Notes: a model not told the origin generated them from the letters alone. DNA of 42,559 bases from Puniceibacterium sp. (GCA_024636635.1 JAGXGV010000077.1:1-42559); one strand, 5' to 3'; shown: positions 17,507-26,647, counted from the stretch's first letter. Numbers and translations: made by a program.

Positions 17507-19195
17507 TCAGCCCAGCAGCCGCCGCGCGATCACCTGCGCCTGGATTTCCGCGGCACCTTCAAAGATGCTCAGGATACGCGCATCACACAGAATCCGGCTG
17601 ATCGTGTATTCCAGAGCGAAACCGTTACCGCCATGGATCTGCAAGCCGTTGTCGGCGCAGGCCCATGCGACGCGGGCGCCCAGCAGCTTGGCCATCCCCG
17701 CCTCAAGGTCACAGCGCCGTCCCTCGTCCTTTTCCCGGGCCGAGAAATACGTCAGCTGTCGCGCCACCATGATCTCGACCGCCATCATGGCAAGCTTGCC
17801 CGACACGCGGGGAAAGGCGATCAGCGCATTGCCGAACTGCTTGCGGTCCTGGGCGTATTTCATCGACACGTCCAGCGCCGATTGCGCCACGCCGATCGCG
17901 CGGGCCGCCGTCTGGATCCGCGCGGATTCGAACGTCTCCATCAACTGCTTGAAACCCTTGCCCTCGACCCCGCCCAGCAAATTCTCGCCCTTGACCTTGA
18001 AGCCGTCAAAGGCCAGCTCGTATTCCTTCATGCCGCGATAGCCCAGAACCTCGATCTCGCCGCCGCTCATGCCCTCGGTGGGAAAGGGCGCTTCGTCCGT
18101 GCCGGGTGTCTTTTCCGCCAGGAACATCGACAACCCCTTGTAATCCGGGGTTTCGGGGTCCGTGCGCGCCAGCAGCGTCATCACATGGGTGCGCGCCGCA
18201 TGGGTGATCCAGGTCTTGTTGCCGGTCACGGTGTAATCGCCATCCTCGCCCCGGATCGCCCGGGTCCGAAGCGCACCGAGGTCCGACCCGGTGTTCGGCT
18301 CGGTGAACACCGCCGTCGGAAGTGTCTCGCCGCTGGCAAGCCGGGGCAGCCATTTCTGCTTTTGCTCTTCGGTGCCACCCGCGATGATCAGCTCGGCCGC
18401 GATCTCGGACCGCGTACCCAGAGAGCCGACACCAATATAGCCGCGCGACAATTCTTCGGACACCACACACATCGACGCCTTGGACAGGCCGAAGCCGCCG
18501 AATTCCTCGGGGATGGTCAGGCCAAAGACGCCCAGTTCGGCCAGTTCCCCGATGATCTCCATCGGGATCAGCTCGTCCTTGAGGTGCCATTCATGGGCGT
18601 GCGGCTCGACCTTGTCGACGGAAAAGCGACGGAACTGCTCGCGGATCATCTCAAGCTCGTCGTCAAGACCGGTGGCCCCTACGGTAATCTCTGCCGACCG
18701 TTCCTGCATCAGTTCGACCAGCCGCGTGCGTGCAGCCTGGGTATTGCCCGCGCGGCGCAGCGTGCCGATCTCTTCGCTGTCCAGCACCGATGTCACATCC
18801 CCGCCAAGGCCCAGATCCGACAGGCGCAGGATCTCGCTCTGGCTCATGGGAATGCCGCCGGTGATCTGGCCCAGATATTCCCCGAACGCGATCTGGAGGA
18901 TCAACTGTTCGACTTCCGAGAACTTGCCGGAATCGACCAGCATTTCGGCCCAATGCTGCATCTGGCGCAGCGATTCCGTATAGGTCGCGATCCAGGCCAG
19001 CCCGTGCACCGCCGTCTGGTGCGCCTCGATCAGCTTGCCGGAAACGCGTCCGTTCTCTTCGACCAGAGCGCGGACGCGGGACTTTGCCGCCGCAAGGATC
19101 TCTTCCACCGGGCCGATGGCGGCCTTGGTAAGCGTGAGCAGATCTGGCAGAAGGATGCTGTCCGCCATTGTCACGTCCTGTCCGTCATGTGCCAT
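17507..19195 (-). CDS. mcd: (2S)-methylsuccinyl-CoA dehydrogenase
   Basis: A 562-residue acyl-CoA dehydrogenase with a 160-170 residue N-terminal extension (LPDLLTLTKAAIGPVEEIL; HGLAWIATYTESLRQM; GGIPMSQSEILRL), which I recognise as characteristic of Mcd. The enzyme oxidises (2S)-methylsuccinyl-CoA to mesaconyl-CoA in the ethylmalonyl-CoA pathway for C2 assimilation. The standard core follows: FTEPNTGSDLGALRT, VTGNKTWITHAARTH and a C-terminal IFEGAAEIQ with the usual catalytic Glu at 546. Two starts are possible, 19195 and 19168, each with an AGGA-type site; I list the longer. Divergent from the TauE gene. Alternative: the DMSP-pathway dehydrogenase DmdC, which lacks this N-terminus as far as I recall. 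Confidence 0.85.
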   Translation of the reverse strand: MAHDGQDVTMADSILLPDLLTLTKAAIGPVEEILAAAKSRVRALVEENGRVSGKLIEAHQTAVHGLAWIATYTESLRQMQHWAEMLVDSGKFSEVEQLILQIAFGEYLGQITGGIPMSQSEILRLSDLGLGGDVTSVLDSEEIGTLRRAGNTQAARTRLVELMQERSAEITVGATGLDDELEMIREQFRRFSVDKVEPHAHEWHLKDELIPMEIIGELAELGVFGLTIPEEFGGFGLSKASMCVVSEELSRGYIGVGSLGTRSEIAAELIIAGGTEEQKQKWLPRLASGETLPTAVFTEPNTGSDLGALRTRAIRGEDGDYTVTGNKTWITHAARTHVMTLLARTDPETPDYKGLSMFLAEKTPGTDEAPFPTEGMSGGEIEVLGYRGMKEYELAFDGFKVKGENLLGGVEGKGFKQLMETFESARIQTAARAIGVAQSALDVSMKYAQDRKQFGNALIAFPRVSGKLAMMAVEIMVARQLTYFSAREKDEGRRCDLEAGMAKLLGARVAWACADNGLQIHGGNGFALEYTISRILCDARILSIFEGAAEIQAQVIARRLLG

Positions 19196-19342
19196 GAATC
19201 ACGTCCTTTCGTTTGCTGCGACCGGGCATAGCCATTTCGCAGGTGCAGCGCAACAAAAATACCAGAAACCAGCACCTGTCGTTCAATTATTGCGCGGCGC
19301 TTTTCGCAAGCCCCGCCAGGGAAGCTCTGATAAGAGGCGTCC

Positions 19343-20113
19343 ATGGACACCCTGCTGACACTCATGCCCCTGCCTTTGCTCGGGATCTGTTTTGGAATTA
19401 CGCTGTTGGCAGGGATCGTCAAGGGTGTGGTGGGATTTGCCATGCCGATGATCATGATCTCGGGGCTGGGGTCCGTCGTGTCTCCGGAGCTCGCGCTTGG
19501 CGGGCTGATCCTGCCAACGCTGGTCACCAACAGCATGCAGGCGTTGCGGCAGGGACCGGCCGCCGCCTGGCACTCGGTCCGGCGGTCGCGGATCTTTCTC
19601 ATGGTCGGCGTCGTGTTCCTGCTGTTTTCGGCGCAGCTGGTCACTGTGATGCCGGTCTGGCTGCTGCTGTCGGTGATCGGCGGGCCGGTGGCGCTGTTCG
19701 CCTCGGCGCAATTGCTGGGCTGGAAGGGCGAATTGCCCGGTGGCCCCAGCCGCAAGCTTGAAATCGGAATCGGTGCCTTCGCCGGTTTCATTGGCGGGTT
19801 GTCTGGGGTCTGGGGGCCACCGGTGGTCGCCTACCTCACGGCGCTGGGCACGGAAAAGCATGAACAGATGCGCATACAGGGCGTGATCTACGGTCTGGGC
19901 GCATTTGCGCTGACCGGCGCGCATCTTGTCTCGGGGGTGCTGAACGCGCAGTCGGCGCTGTTCTCGTTCGTGCTGATCGTGCCTGCGGTGGCGGGCATGT
20001 GGATCGGGGGCAGCCTTCAGGACCGGATCGACCAGGCCTTGTTCCGCAAGGCCACGCTGTTTGTCCTGCTGATCACCGCGCTCAACCTGCTGCGCCGGGC
20101 GTTTTTCGGCTAG
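19343..20113 (+). CDS. TauE/SafE-family membrane permease
   Basis: A 256-residue polytopic membrane protein with about seven or eight hydrophobic segments. The first family repeat shows GIVKGVVGFAMPMIMI and the second shows GFIGGLSGVWGPPVVAYL, the duplicated G-x-G-GFG/G-G-x-G-P pattern of TauE/SafE (TSUP) transporters. The family exports or imports sulfite, sulfoacetate and related anions, but specificity cannot be read here. The ATG is preceded by AAGAGG. It is divergent from mcd across 147 bp, in which I see no convincing promoter. Convergent with the DUF3859 gene. Confidence 0.85.
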   Translation: MDTLLTLMPLPLLGICFGITLLAGIVKGVVGFAMPMIMISGLGSVVSPELALGGLILPTLVTNSMQALRQGPAAAWHSVRRSRIFLMVGVVFLLFSAQLVTVMPVWLLLSVIGGPVALFASAQLLGWKGELPGGPSRKLEIGIGAFAGFIGGLSGVWGPPVVAYLTALGTEKHEQMRIQGVIYGLGAFALTGAHLVSGVLNAQSALFSFVLIVPAVAGMWIGGSLQDRIDQALFRKATLFVLLITALNLLRRAFFG

Positions 20114-20130
20114 GCCGGCGCAGGCAGACA

Positions 20131-20170
20131 TTTATGACCGCGGTCATAAACGGGGTATGACCGCGGTCAT
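20131..20170. repeat. Tandem perfect palindromes sharing a TGACCGCGGTCA core
   Basis: TTTATGACCGCGGTCATAAA (20131-20150) is a perfect 20-bp palindrome. ATGACCGCGGTCAT (20157-20170) is a perfect 14-bp palindrome with the same core. Their centres are 23 bp apart. They fill the gap between the convergent TauE and DUF3859 genes, and the second one contains the DUF3859 stop codon (20167-20169). With no loop they suit a dimeric DNA-binding protein, although they could also fold as hairpins that stop transcription from both sides. Confidence 0.65.
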
Positions 20171-20697
20171 GACATGAGATTGCTTTCGCACCCGGCGGCA
20201 ATCTGCGGTGCCTGGCTTGCGGGAACCACGTTGAACTGCGCACGGTAAAGTTCGCGCCCGTTCTGGCTTGCCGTGAAGGTCCAGACGCCAGTCACCAGTT
20301 CCTCGGGCAGATCGAAAGTATAGGCGTTCACCGATGGCCCGTCGCCGCCAAGGGTGGTCACGTAAGTCTGTTCGGTGATGTCCGTTCCCTTCAGCGGCGG
20401 ATGCGTCAGCGTGATGACCGTATCGCCAAAGGACAGGGCGCCCTCGGTATCGACCCGCACGCCAAAGCTCAGACCCGGGACCGTGGGTACGACGCTGCCC
20501 AGCCACTGGAATTCCGGGGTCCGGTCGTAAAGTTCGATATGTCCGGCGGCGGTGCCCGGCGCCTCCATCGTGGCGACCGAGTCGATTTCGCAGAAGATGC
20601 CCTGGGTCACGGTCATCTGGGCGGTGTCGGATGTCACCTGGGCCGCGGTCAGGCCAGGCAGGATCATCAGAACAAGGGAAAGAGCGGCGTTTTTCAT
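20167..20697 (-). CDS. Secreted DUF3859-type protein of unknown function
   Basis: A 176-residue protein with a clear Sec signal peptide (MKNAALSLVLMILPGLTAAQ, cleavage near Ala19). The mature part is rich in beta-strand patterns and has two Cys (about residues 36 and 171) that could form a disulfide in the periplasm. Content such as GIFCEIDSV, LGSVVPTVPGLSFGVRV and TGVWTFTASQNGRELY fits the DUF3859 family as I remember it. The function is not known. It is convergent with the TauE gene, with a tandem palindrome over its 3' end. I see no partner gene upstream. Confidence 0.7.
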   Translation of the reverse strand: MKNAALSLVLMILPGLTAAQVTSDTAQMTVTQGIFCEIDSVATMEAPGTAAGHIELYDRTPEFQWLGSVVPTVPGLSFGVRVDTEGALSFGDTVITLTHPPLKGTDITEQTYVTTLGGDGPSVNAYTFDLPEELVTGVWTFTASQNGRELYRAQFNVVPASQAPQIAAGCESNLMS

Positions 20698-20838
20698 GCC
20701 GCGATGATGCGCCGGGTTCGGGCCGATGACAAGACGAGGCCGGGGCCCGTCGGCAGACAGGTGCCACCCGGTCGCGCGTGACGGCAGGTCAACGCCCGCC
20801 CGGTCGGGGTGGTTTGCAGTGCCGGTCGCACTCCGCTG

Positions 20839-20886
20839 CGTTTCAATGGAAACGATCGGCCCCGGAGATGTTGCGCGCCGGGGCCG
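20839..20886 (-). terminator. Probable pckA terminator hairpins
   Basis: CGGCCCCGG (20857-20865) and CCGGGGCCG (20878-20886) are exact complements and form a 9-bp stem 21 nt after the pckA stop. On the minus strand it is followed by ATCGTTTCC, a weak U-tract. A second hairpin, CGTTTC-AATG-GAAACG (20839-20854), comes next. The rest of the 210-bp gap (20698-20907) shows no gene. Confidence 0.55.
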
Positions 20887-20907
20887 AAAGGCCGGTTTGT
20901 TTCAGGC

Positions 20908-22506
20908 TCAGCCGATGGCGGCGGCCTTCACATCGTCGTCGATGAAAGGCACGTACTGGGCAAAGTTGTCGGCAAACATCTGCACCAGTTTGGCGGCCTG
21001 GGCGTCGTAGGCGGCCTTGTCGTCCCAGGTACGACGCGGGTTCAGCAGCATCTCGGCCACGCCTTCAACCTGCACTGGCACCTCGAAGCCGAAATTTGGA
21101 TCCTTGCGGAACTCGACTTCGGCCAGGCTGCCGCTCAGGGCGGCGGTAAGCAGGGCGCGCGTCGCCTTGATCGGCATGCGCGACCCGGTGCCATAGGCGC
21201 CGCCGGTCCAGCCGGTGTTCACCAGCCAGCAGGTGGCGCCGTGCTTGGCGATCTTGTCACGCAGCAGGTTGCCGTAGACCTCGGGGCGGCGCGGCATGAA
21301 GGGGGCGCCGAAACAGGTGCTGAATGTGGGCTGCGGTTCGGTCACGCCGCGTTCGGTACCGGCCACCTTGGCGGTAAAGCCCGACAGGAAATGATACATT
21401 GCCTGCGCCGGGGTCAGCCGGGCAATGGGGGGCAGCACGCCAAAGGCATCGCAGGTCAGCATGATGATGTTCTTGGGGTGTCCGCCCAAAGCGGTCTTGG
21501 ACGCGTTCGAGATATAGTCCAGCGGATAGGCGCAGCGCATGTTTGCCGTCAGGCTGTCATCGTCGAAGTCAAGCTCGAACGTCTCGGGGTCGAAGACCAT
21601 GTTTTCGATCACCGTGCCGAATTTGGAGGTGGTGTCGTAAATTTCCGGCTCTGCCGCGCGCGACAGGTTGATCGTCTTGGCATAACAGCCGCCTTCGAAG
21701 TTGAAGGTGCCGCGATCCGACCATCCGTGTTCATCATCCCCGATCAGAACGCGCGACGGATCCGCGGACAGGGTTGTCTTGCCGGTGCCCGAAAGGCCAA
21801 AGAACACCGCCGTATCGACCGGATTTCCGACGGCATGGTTGGCCGAGCAGTGCATCGGCATGATGCCCTTTTCCGGCAGCAGGTAGTTCAGCAGCGTAAA
21901 GACCGACTTCTTGTTCTCGCCCGCATATTCGGTGTTGCCGATCAGAATCAGCTTCTTGTCAAAGTTCAGCGCGATGACCGTCTCGGAGCGGCAGTCATGC
22001 TTTTTCGGGTCCGCCTTGAAGGTCGGGCAGTTGATGATGGTGAAATCGGCGGTGAATTCGTCCAGTTCCTCCTGATCGGGGCGGCGCAGCATGTGCCGGA
22101 TGAACAGGCCGTGCCAGGCCAGTTCCGTGATCACGCGCACGTCGATGCAATGGGCCGGATCGGCGCCGCCGACCAGATCCTGCACAAAATAATCGCGGCC
22201 CTTCATGTGTTCGAGCATGTCGGCATGCAGCGCGTCGAAACCCTCGGGCGACATGGGGGCGTTGTTTTCCCACCAGATGCTGTCCTTGACCGAGTCGGAC
22301 TTGACCACGTGCTTGTCCTTGGGCGACCGGCCGGTAAAGGTGCCCGTGGTCACAAGAAACGCGCCGCCTTTGCCCAGCGTGCCTTCACCGTGTTTGAGCG
22401 CGGCCTCGATCAGGGCGGGCTCCATAAGATTGTAATAGACATTGCCCAGTCCCTCGATCCCCTGATCTTCGAGGCGGAAGTTCGGGTTCACCCGTCCAAA
22501 TGTCAT
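20908..22506 (-). CDS. pckA: Phosphoenolpyruvate carboxykinase (ATP)
   Basis: A 532-residue ATP-dependent PEPCK that converts oxaloacetate and ATP to phosphoenolpyruvate, CO2 and ADP, the entry step of gluconeogenesis. The kinase-1a loop [14 protein letters not shown] is at about 237-250. Other blocks are [10 protein letters not shown] (oxaloacetate-binding Arg near residue 60), [11 protein letters not shown] with metal-binding Asp, and [14 protein letters not shown]. Length is normal. AGGAG lies 8 nt before the ATG. It is divergent from chvI, an arrangement common in alphaproteobacteria, and the 343-bp gap carries candidate operators. Confidence 0.98.
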   Translation of the reverse strand: MTFGRVNPNFRLEDQGIEGLGNVYYNLMEPALIEAALKHGEGTLGKGGAFLVTTGTFTGRSPKDKHVVKSDSVKDSIWWENNAPMSPEGFDALHADMLEHMKGRDYFVQDLVGGADPAHCIDVRVITELAWHGLFIRHMLRRPDQEELDEFTADFTIINCPTFKADPKKHDCRSETVIALNFDKKLILIGNTEYAGENKKSVFTLLNYLLPEKGIMPMHCSANHAVGNPVDTAVFFGLSGTGKTTLSADPSRVLIGDDEHGWSDRGTFNFEGGCYAKTINLSRAAEPEIYDTTSKFGTVIENMVFDPETFELDFDDDSLTANMRCAYPLDYISNASKTALGGHPKNIIMLTCDAFGVLPPIARLTPAQAMYHFLSGFTAKVAGTERGVTEPQPTFSTCFGAPFMPRRPEVYGNLLRDKIAKHGATCWLVNTGWTGGAYGTGSRMPIKATRALLTAALSGSLAEVEFRKDPNFGFEVPVQVEGVAEMLLNPRRTWDDKAAYDAQAAKLVQMFADNFAQYVPFIDDDVKAAAIG

Positions 22507-22849
22507 TTGCCAAGCTCCTGTAGCCGCACGACTGGCGGCGGACTGAAATCCGTGGACGTCGAACTCGTCCCCGACCGGACGCGGAAAACGTCTGGCAGGT
22601 TTGGCTTAGCACGTCACTTAACGACGTGAACAGGACGCAAACGGATCGTTAGCGCAACCAAAACGGGTTTAGCGCAACCAAGTTTCAAAAAGGCAAGCTG
22701 AAGTGAGGCAATTTAGTCATTCCTTACCACATTTCGGATGCAATCGGTCGGGCAGGCTCGGCTGATTCGTACTTCTGTGTTGTTGGGTGTTATTAAAACC
22801 AGCATAGAGATGAAAAAAACGGGTAACAGACTAGTACAAGGAAGTTGCC
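22507..22849. promoter_or_regulatory. 343-bp divergent control region of pckA and chvI
   Basis: Two repeat structures stand out. TTAGCGCAACCAA occurs twice, at 22649-22661 and 22669-22681, 20 bp apart (two helical turns). An inverted repeat CACGTC (22610-22615) / GACGTG (22623-22628) with a 7-bp spacer lies about 105 bp before the pckA ATG. The chvI side is AT-rich (about 22780-22820) and ends with AAGGAAG five nt before its ATG. I could not place -10/-35 boxes with confidence. Operators are inferred from symmetry and spacing. Confidence 0.5.
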
Positions 22850-23551
22850 ATGTCAAAAATCGCCCTTGTGGACGATGACAGGAATATCCTGACATCCGTA
22901 TCCATCACCCTCGAGGCAGAGGGATTTGAGGTTGAAACCTACAACGATGGTCAGGCCGCGCTGGACGCGTTCAACAAGAAGATGCCCGATATGGCGGTTT
23001 TCGACATAAAGATGCCCCGAATGGACGGAATGGATCTTTTGCAGCGCGTGCGGCTGAAGTCCAGGATGCCTGTCATCTTCCTGACCTCCAAGGACGACGA
23101 GATTGACGAGGTGCTTGGCCTGCGCATGGGGGCCGACGATTACGTCAAGAAGCCATTTTCGCAGCGGCTTCTGGTGGAACGTATCCGCGCGCTGCTGCGC
23201 CGTCAGGAGGCGGTCGCCAGCGACGTGGTCGGCGACACCGAAGAGACCAAGATCATGACCCGCGGCAGCCTGTCGATGGACCCGCTGCGCCACGCCGTGG
23301 TGTGGAGGGGTCGGGATGTGTCGCTCACCGTGACGGAATTCCTGCTGCTGCAGGCGCTTGCGCAGCGCCCCGGCTTCGTCAAGTCGCGCGATCAGCTCAT
23401 GGATGTCGCTTATGACGATCAGGTCTATGTGGACGACCGCACCATCGACAGCCACATCAAGCGCCTGCGCAAGAAGATGCGCACCGTGGATGACGAATTC
23501 TCGGCGATCGAAACGCTTTACGGCATTGGCTATCGTTACAACGAAGAGTGA
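22850..23551 (+). CDS. chvI: Response regulator ChvI
   Basis: A 233-residue OmpR-type regulator. The receiver domain (1-120) has acidic residues DDD at 8-10, the phospho-acceptor Asp52 in [10 protein letters not shown] and Lys in DYVKKPF. The C-terminal winged helix (about 135-230) has [20 protein letters not shown] and [15 protein letters not shown]. ChvI acts with ChvG (ExoS) in alphaproteobacteria to control envelope, acid-stress and exopolysaccharide genes. A strong AAGGAAG precedes the ATG. Its stop is followed within 2 nt by the chvG ATG. Divergent from pckA. Confidence 0.96.
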   Translation: MSKIALVDDDRNILTSVSITLEAEGFEVETYNDGQAALDAFNKKMPDMAVFDIKMPRMDGMDLLQRVRLKSRMPVIFLTSKDDEIDEVLGLRMGADDYVKKPFSQRLLVERIRALLRRQEAVASDVVGDTEETKIMTRGSLSMDPLRHAVVWRGRDVSLTVTEFLLLQALAQRPGFVKSRDQLMDVAYDDQVYVDDRTIDSHIKRLRKKMRTVDDEFSAIETLYGIGYRYNEE

Positions 23552-23553
23552 AC

Positions 23554-25281
23554 ATGGCCCTGGCCGAGCGTATCACATTGTCCGATAACCGGTCCGGCAG
23601 CCGCCGGGACGCAGATGTCGTTCTGGGGGATGACTGGGTTGCCCCGGATGGCACCGTAGAGAAGGAAATGCAGGAGAGCCGTGCGCGGCGCACCCTGTTT
23701 TCGCTTAACCGATCACCCCTGACCCGCAAGATCATCACGTTCAATCTGATCGCGCTCAATGTGCTGGTGGCGGGCATCCTGTTTCTCAATTCGTCACGCG
23801 ATACTCTGGCCGTGCAGCGCGCGAACGCCATGCAAAGCGAGGTTGAACTGATCGCCGATGTCTTCGAGGCGCAGTTGCCCGCGGGCGCGCCGGTCAGCCT
23901 TGGATCGGGCGACGGGATCGACGTTGCGGACACCATAAACGGCATCGACCTGCGCGTCGGGGTCGAGGTGCTGATCTTCGATGCCGCCAATTTCCTTGTG
24001 GGCGAGGCGATCGGAACGCTGCCCCCCGCCATCCCGACCGAGGCAGCGTCGGACAAGGCCCCGACGGTGATCTCGGATTTCCTGAACTCGGTCTGGCTGG
24101 GCATGTCCAGCGTGCTGGGGCTGAGGACAGAGAACGCGCAGACCCCTCTTGAGGATCAGCTGCGTCGGATGATCGAATCCGGAAATCCGTCCGACACCCG
24201 GGTGCAGTCGAGCCTCAATTCCGTGGGCGACACGGTGTTCCGCGCGCTGACGCCGATCCGGCAGGGCGAACAGATTGTCGGCACGGTCGCCATGGTCGCT
24301 GCCGCGGTCGAGATCGACGCCGCGGTGCGCGCCGAACGCGAACGGGTGTTGCAGATGTTCGTGATTGCGACGCTGGTATCCATCGGGCTCAGTCTGGTGC
24401 TGGCTTCAACCATCGCCAATCCCATCTCCGACCTTGCGGATGCTGCCGAGATCGGGCGTGACCGAAACAAACGCAACAGGTCTCCGGGGCGCATCCGCAT
24501 CCCCGACCTGACCGCCCGCCCGGACGAGATCGGCCGCCTTTCCGGCGCGTTGCGCGGCATGGTATCGGCGCTGTATGACCGCATCGACGGCAATGAACAG
24601 TTCGCCGCCGATGTCGCACATGAGATCAAGAACCCGCTGGCCAGCCTGCGTTCTGCCGTCGGTTCGCTGCGGATGATCAAGAAAGAAGAACACCGGATCC
24701 GGCTTCTGGACGTGATCGAACACGATGTGCGCCGCCTTGACCGTCTCGTCAGCGACATCTCCAACGCCTCCCGGCTTGACAGCGAGCTTGTGAAGGAAGA
24801 GGAGCAGCGGTTCAACCTGCTGGAAATGGTGCAGAACCTCGCGCAGTATCTTGGTGAGGACGCACGCAGGAAGGGCATCGAATTCATCGTCGACGTGCCG
24901 CAGAAACCGATCGAGATCCACGGACTCGAGGCGCGGCTGGCACAGGGCTTTGTCAACCTCATCACCAACGCGGTCAGTTTCTGCGAGGATGGCGATGCGA
25001 TCCGGATCTGGGCGCGGCGGCGCGAGAACCGGGTGCTTGTGGTGGTCGAGGACACTGGCCCGGGCATCCCGGAAGAAGCGCTGACAAAGATCTTCAACCG
25101 GTTTTATTCCCAGCGTCCCGACACCGATTTCGGCAACAACTCGGGCCTTGGGCTTGCCATCTCAAAGCAGATCGTCGAGGCGCATGGCGGCGTGATCTGG
25201 GCCGAGAACATTCGCCCGACAGAGGCGGACGTCACATCGGAACCGCTGGGCGCACGCTTTGTCGTGGGCCTGCCGATCTGA
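23554..25281 (+). CDS. chvG: Sensor histidine kinase ChvG
   Basis: A 575-residue membrane sensor kinase. A cytoplasmic N-terminus (about 55 residues) is followed by TM1 (IITFNLIALNVLVAGILFL), a periplasmic sensor of about 190 residues and TM2 (MFVIATLVSIGLSLVLASTI). HAMP and HisKA come next, with phospho-His356 in FAADVAHEIKNPLASLR, then the ATPase domain (NLITNAVSF, EDTGPGIPEE, NSGLGLAISKQIVEAHGG). It phosphorylates ChvI. ATG 23554 is preferred. A GTG at 23548 in the same frame would overlap the chvI stop and is the alternative. The hprK frame starts 1 nt after its stop. Confidence 0.95.
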   Translation: MALAERITLSDNRSGSRRDADVVLGDDWVAPDGTVEKEMQESRARRTLFSLNRSPLTRKIITFNLIALNVLVAGILFLNSSRDTLAVQRANAMQSEVELIADVFEAQLPAGAPVSLGSGDGIDVADTINGIDLRVGVEVLIFDAANFLVGEAIGTLPPAIPTEAASDKAPTVISDFLNSVWLGMSSVLGLRTENAQTPLEDQLRRMIESGNPSDTRVQSSLNSVGDTVFRALTPIRQGEQIVGTVAMVAAAVEIDAAVRAERERVLQMFVIATLVSIGLSLVLASTIANPISDLADAAEIGRDRNKRNRSPGRIRIPDLTARPDEIGRLSGALRGMVSALYDRIDGNEQFAADVAHEIKNPLASLRSAVGSLRMIKKEEHRIRLLDVIEHDVRRLDRLVSDISNASRLDSELVKEEEQRFNLLEMVQNLAQYLGEDARRKGIEFIVDVPQKPIEIHGLEARLAQGFVNLITNAVSFCEDGDAIRIWARRRENRVLVVVEDTGPGIPEEALTKIFNRFYSQRPDTDFGNNSGLGLAISKQIVEAHGGVIWAENIRPTEADVTSEPLGARFVVGLPI

Positions 25282-25282
25282 C

Positions 25283-25711
25283 GTGGACCGCGACGCGCCT
25301 GTCATCCTGCATGCCACGGCCGTCTGCGTTGGCCCGCGGGCCGCGCTGATCCGGGGTGCCACTGGCAGCGGCAAATCCGCTCTCGCGCTCGAGATGATGG
25401 CACTTGGCGCGCGGCTTGTTGCGGATGACCGCGTGATCCTGACCCTGGTGCCCGAGGGCATCCGCCTCAGTGCGCCCGAATCCATCCGCGGCCTGATCGA
25501 AGCGCGCGGACTGGGCCTGTTGCGGGCCGAGCCGGTCGAGGGTGCAATGCTCGCCTGTGTCGTGGACCTTGATCAGGTGGAAACGGACCGCTTGCCGCAG
25601 GTGCGAAATACATCGCTTCTGGGGGTAACTGTGCCCTTGCTTCACAATGTCGCTACGGCCTATTTTCCCGCAGCCTTGATCCAATATCTTCACAAAGGCA
25701 GACATGCCTGA
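25283..25711 (+). CDS. hprK: HPr kinase/phosphorylase, short alphaproteobacterial form
   Basis: A 142-residue protein made only of the catalytic domain. Walker A is GATGSGKS at 25-32, followed by ADDRVILTL. The region LRAEPVEGAMLACVVDL lies where the family carries its signature. Firmicute HprK is about 310 residues, with an extra N-terminal domain that alphaproteobacteria lack, so this is not a truncation. It phosphorylates HPr on Ser and reverses this. I choose the GTG at 25283, 1 nt after the chvG stop, since no ATG is available and an earlier frame start would run far into chvG. Context with rapZ, EIIA and HPr supports the call. Confidence 0.92.
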   Translation: MDRDAPVILHATAVCVGPRAALIRGATGSGKSALALEMMALGARLVADDRVILTLVPEGIRLSAPESIRGLIEARGLGLLRAEPVEGAMLACVVDLDQVETDRLPQVRNTSLLGVTVPLLHNVATAYFPAALIQYLHKGRHA

Positions 25712-25723
25712 CGGAGCGTGCAG

Positions 25724-26647
25724 ATGACCTCGGACCCCGAACGACCGACCCAGCGCGTGGTGCTGGTGACTGGACCTTCGGGCGCCGGACGGTCGACTGC
25801 GATCAACGCGCTTGAGGATCTGGGGTACGAGGCGATCGACAACATCCCGCTCAGCCTGATCCCGCGGCTTCTGGAAGGGCCGGCGCTGCCGCGTCCTCTG
25901 GCGCTGGGACTTGACGTGCGCAACCGGGATTTCACCCCGGACGGCCTGCTGGATCTCCAGACCCGTGCGGGGGGGGAACTGGGGCTCGAGATCCTGTATC
26001 TCGACTGCAATCCCGATGTGCTGGTGCGGCGCTATTCCGAAACCCGCCGCCGTCACCCCCTGGCCCCCAACGGCGCCCCGACCGAGGGCATCGCGCTGGA
26101 AATCCTGCTGCTGGAAACGGTGCGCAGCCGTGCGGACATCCTTATCGACACAACGGACCTGACGCCTCACGACCTGCGCGGGCAGTTGCAGAACTGGTTC
26201 GGGCGTGACACGGGTCAGGGGATGGCGGTGTCGGTCCATTCCTTTTCCTTCAAGCGCGGGCTGCCGCACGGGGTCGACGTGGTCTTTGACTGCCGGTTTC
26301 TGAACAACCCCTACTGGCAGCCGGATCTTCGCGGTCTTACCGGCCTGGATGGCGCGGTGACCGAGTATATTTCCGCGGACCCGCGTCATGCGCCCTTTCT
26401 GGACCTCGTGTCCGGATTGCTGAAATTTCAGCTCCCGGCCTGCCTGGACGAAGGCAAGGCACATTTTGCTGTCGGCATCGGCTGCACCGGGGGACAACAC
26501 AGGTCCGTGGCATTGACCGAAAAAGTGGCAGATGGCCTTGCGCAGGGTGGCTGGCGGGTGTCAATTAGACATCGGGAACTGGAGCGTCGCGGCATCGCAG
26601 GCGCATCTACACGGGTTTTGGACATGAGCGGAGCATCTCGGGCGTGA
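25724..26647 (+). CDS. rapZ: RNase adapter protein RapZ
   Basis: A 307-residue P-loop protein of the YvcJ/RapZ family. The N-terminal kinase-like domain has [20 protein letters not shown]; the usual P-loop Lys is Arg here. It is followed by [13 protein letters not shown] and LDVRNRDF. The C-terminal domain has [20 protein letters not shown] and [10 protein letters not shown]. In enterobacteria RapZ senses GlcN6P and guides RNase E to GlmZ; in alphaproteobacteria its target is not established. ATG 25724 with GGAG seven nt upstream is preferred to the GTG at 25718. Its stop overlaps the EIIA start (GTGA). Confidence 0.95.
   Translation: MTSDPERPTQRVVLVTGPSGAGRSTAINALEDLGYEAIDNIPLSLIPRLLEGPALPRPLALGLDVRNRDFTPDGLLDLQTRAGGELGLEILYLDCNPDVLVRRYSETRRRHPLAPNGAPTEGIALEILLLETVRSRADILIDTTDLTPHDLRGQLQNWFGRDTGQGMAVSVHSFSFKRGLPHGVDVVFDCRFLNNPYWQPDLRGLTGLDGAVTEYISADPRHAPFLDLVSGLLKFQLPACLDEGKAHFAVGIGCTGGQHRSVALTEKVADGLAQGGWRVSIRHRELERRGIAGASTRVLDMSGASRA

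Noticed and set aside
17507..19195. DMSP-pathway methylmercaptopropionyl-CoA dehydrogenase (DmdC)
   Set aside because: The N-terminal extension reads as that of methylsuccinyl-CoA dehydrogenase, and no dmdA/B/D gene is nearby; kept only as the alternative.
19254..19263. GGTATTTTTG (minus strand), like the start of the 24-base element
   Set aside because: Only ten bases match, it is upstream of mcd rather than after a stop codon, and the GAAGAAGCC half is missing.
19240..19278. CAGGTGC / GCACCTG inverted repeat between mcd and the TauE gene
   Set aside because: Seven-bp arms 25 bp apart are expected at some frequency by chance, and the spacing does not suit a typical operator.
25283..25711. 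Truncated hprK
   Set aside because: Alphaproteobacterial HprK normally lacks the N-terminal domain; the P-loop and surrounding genes are intact.
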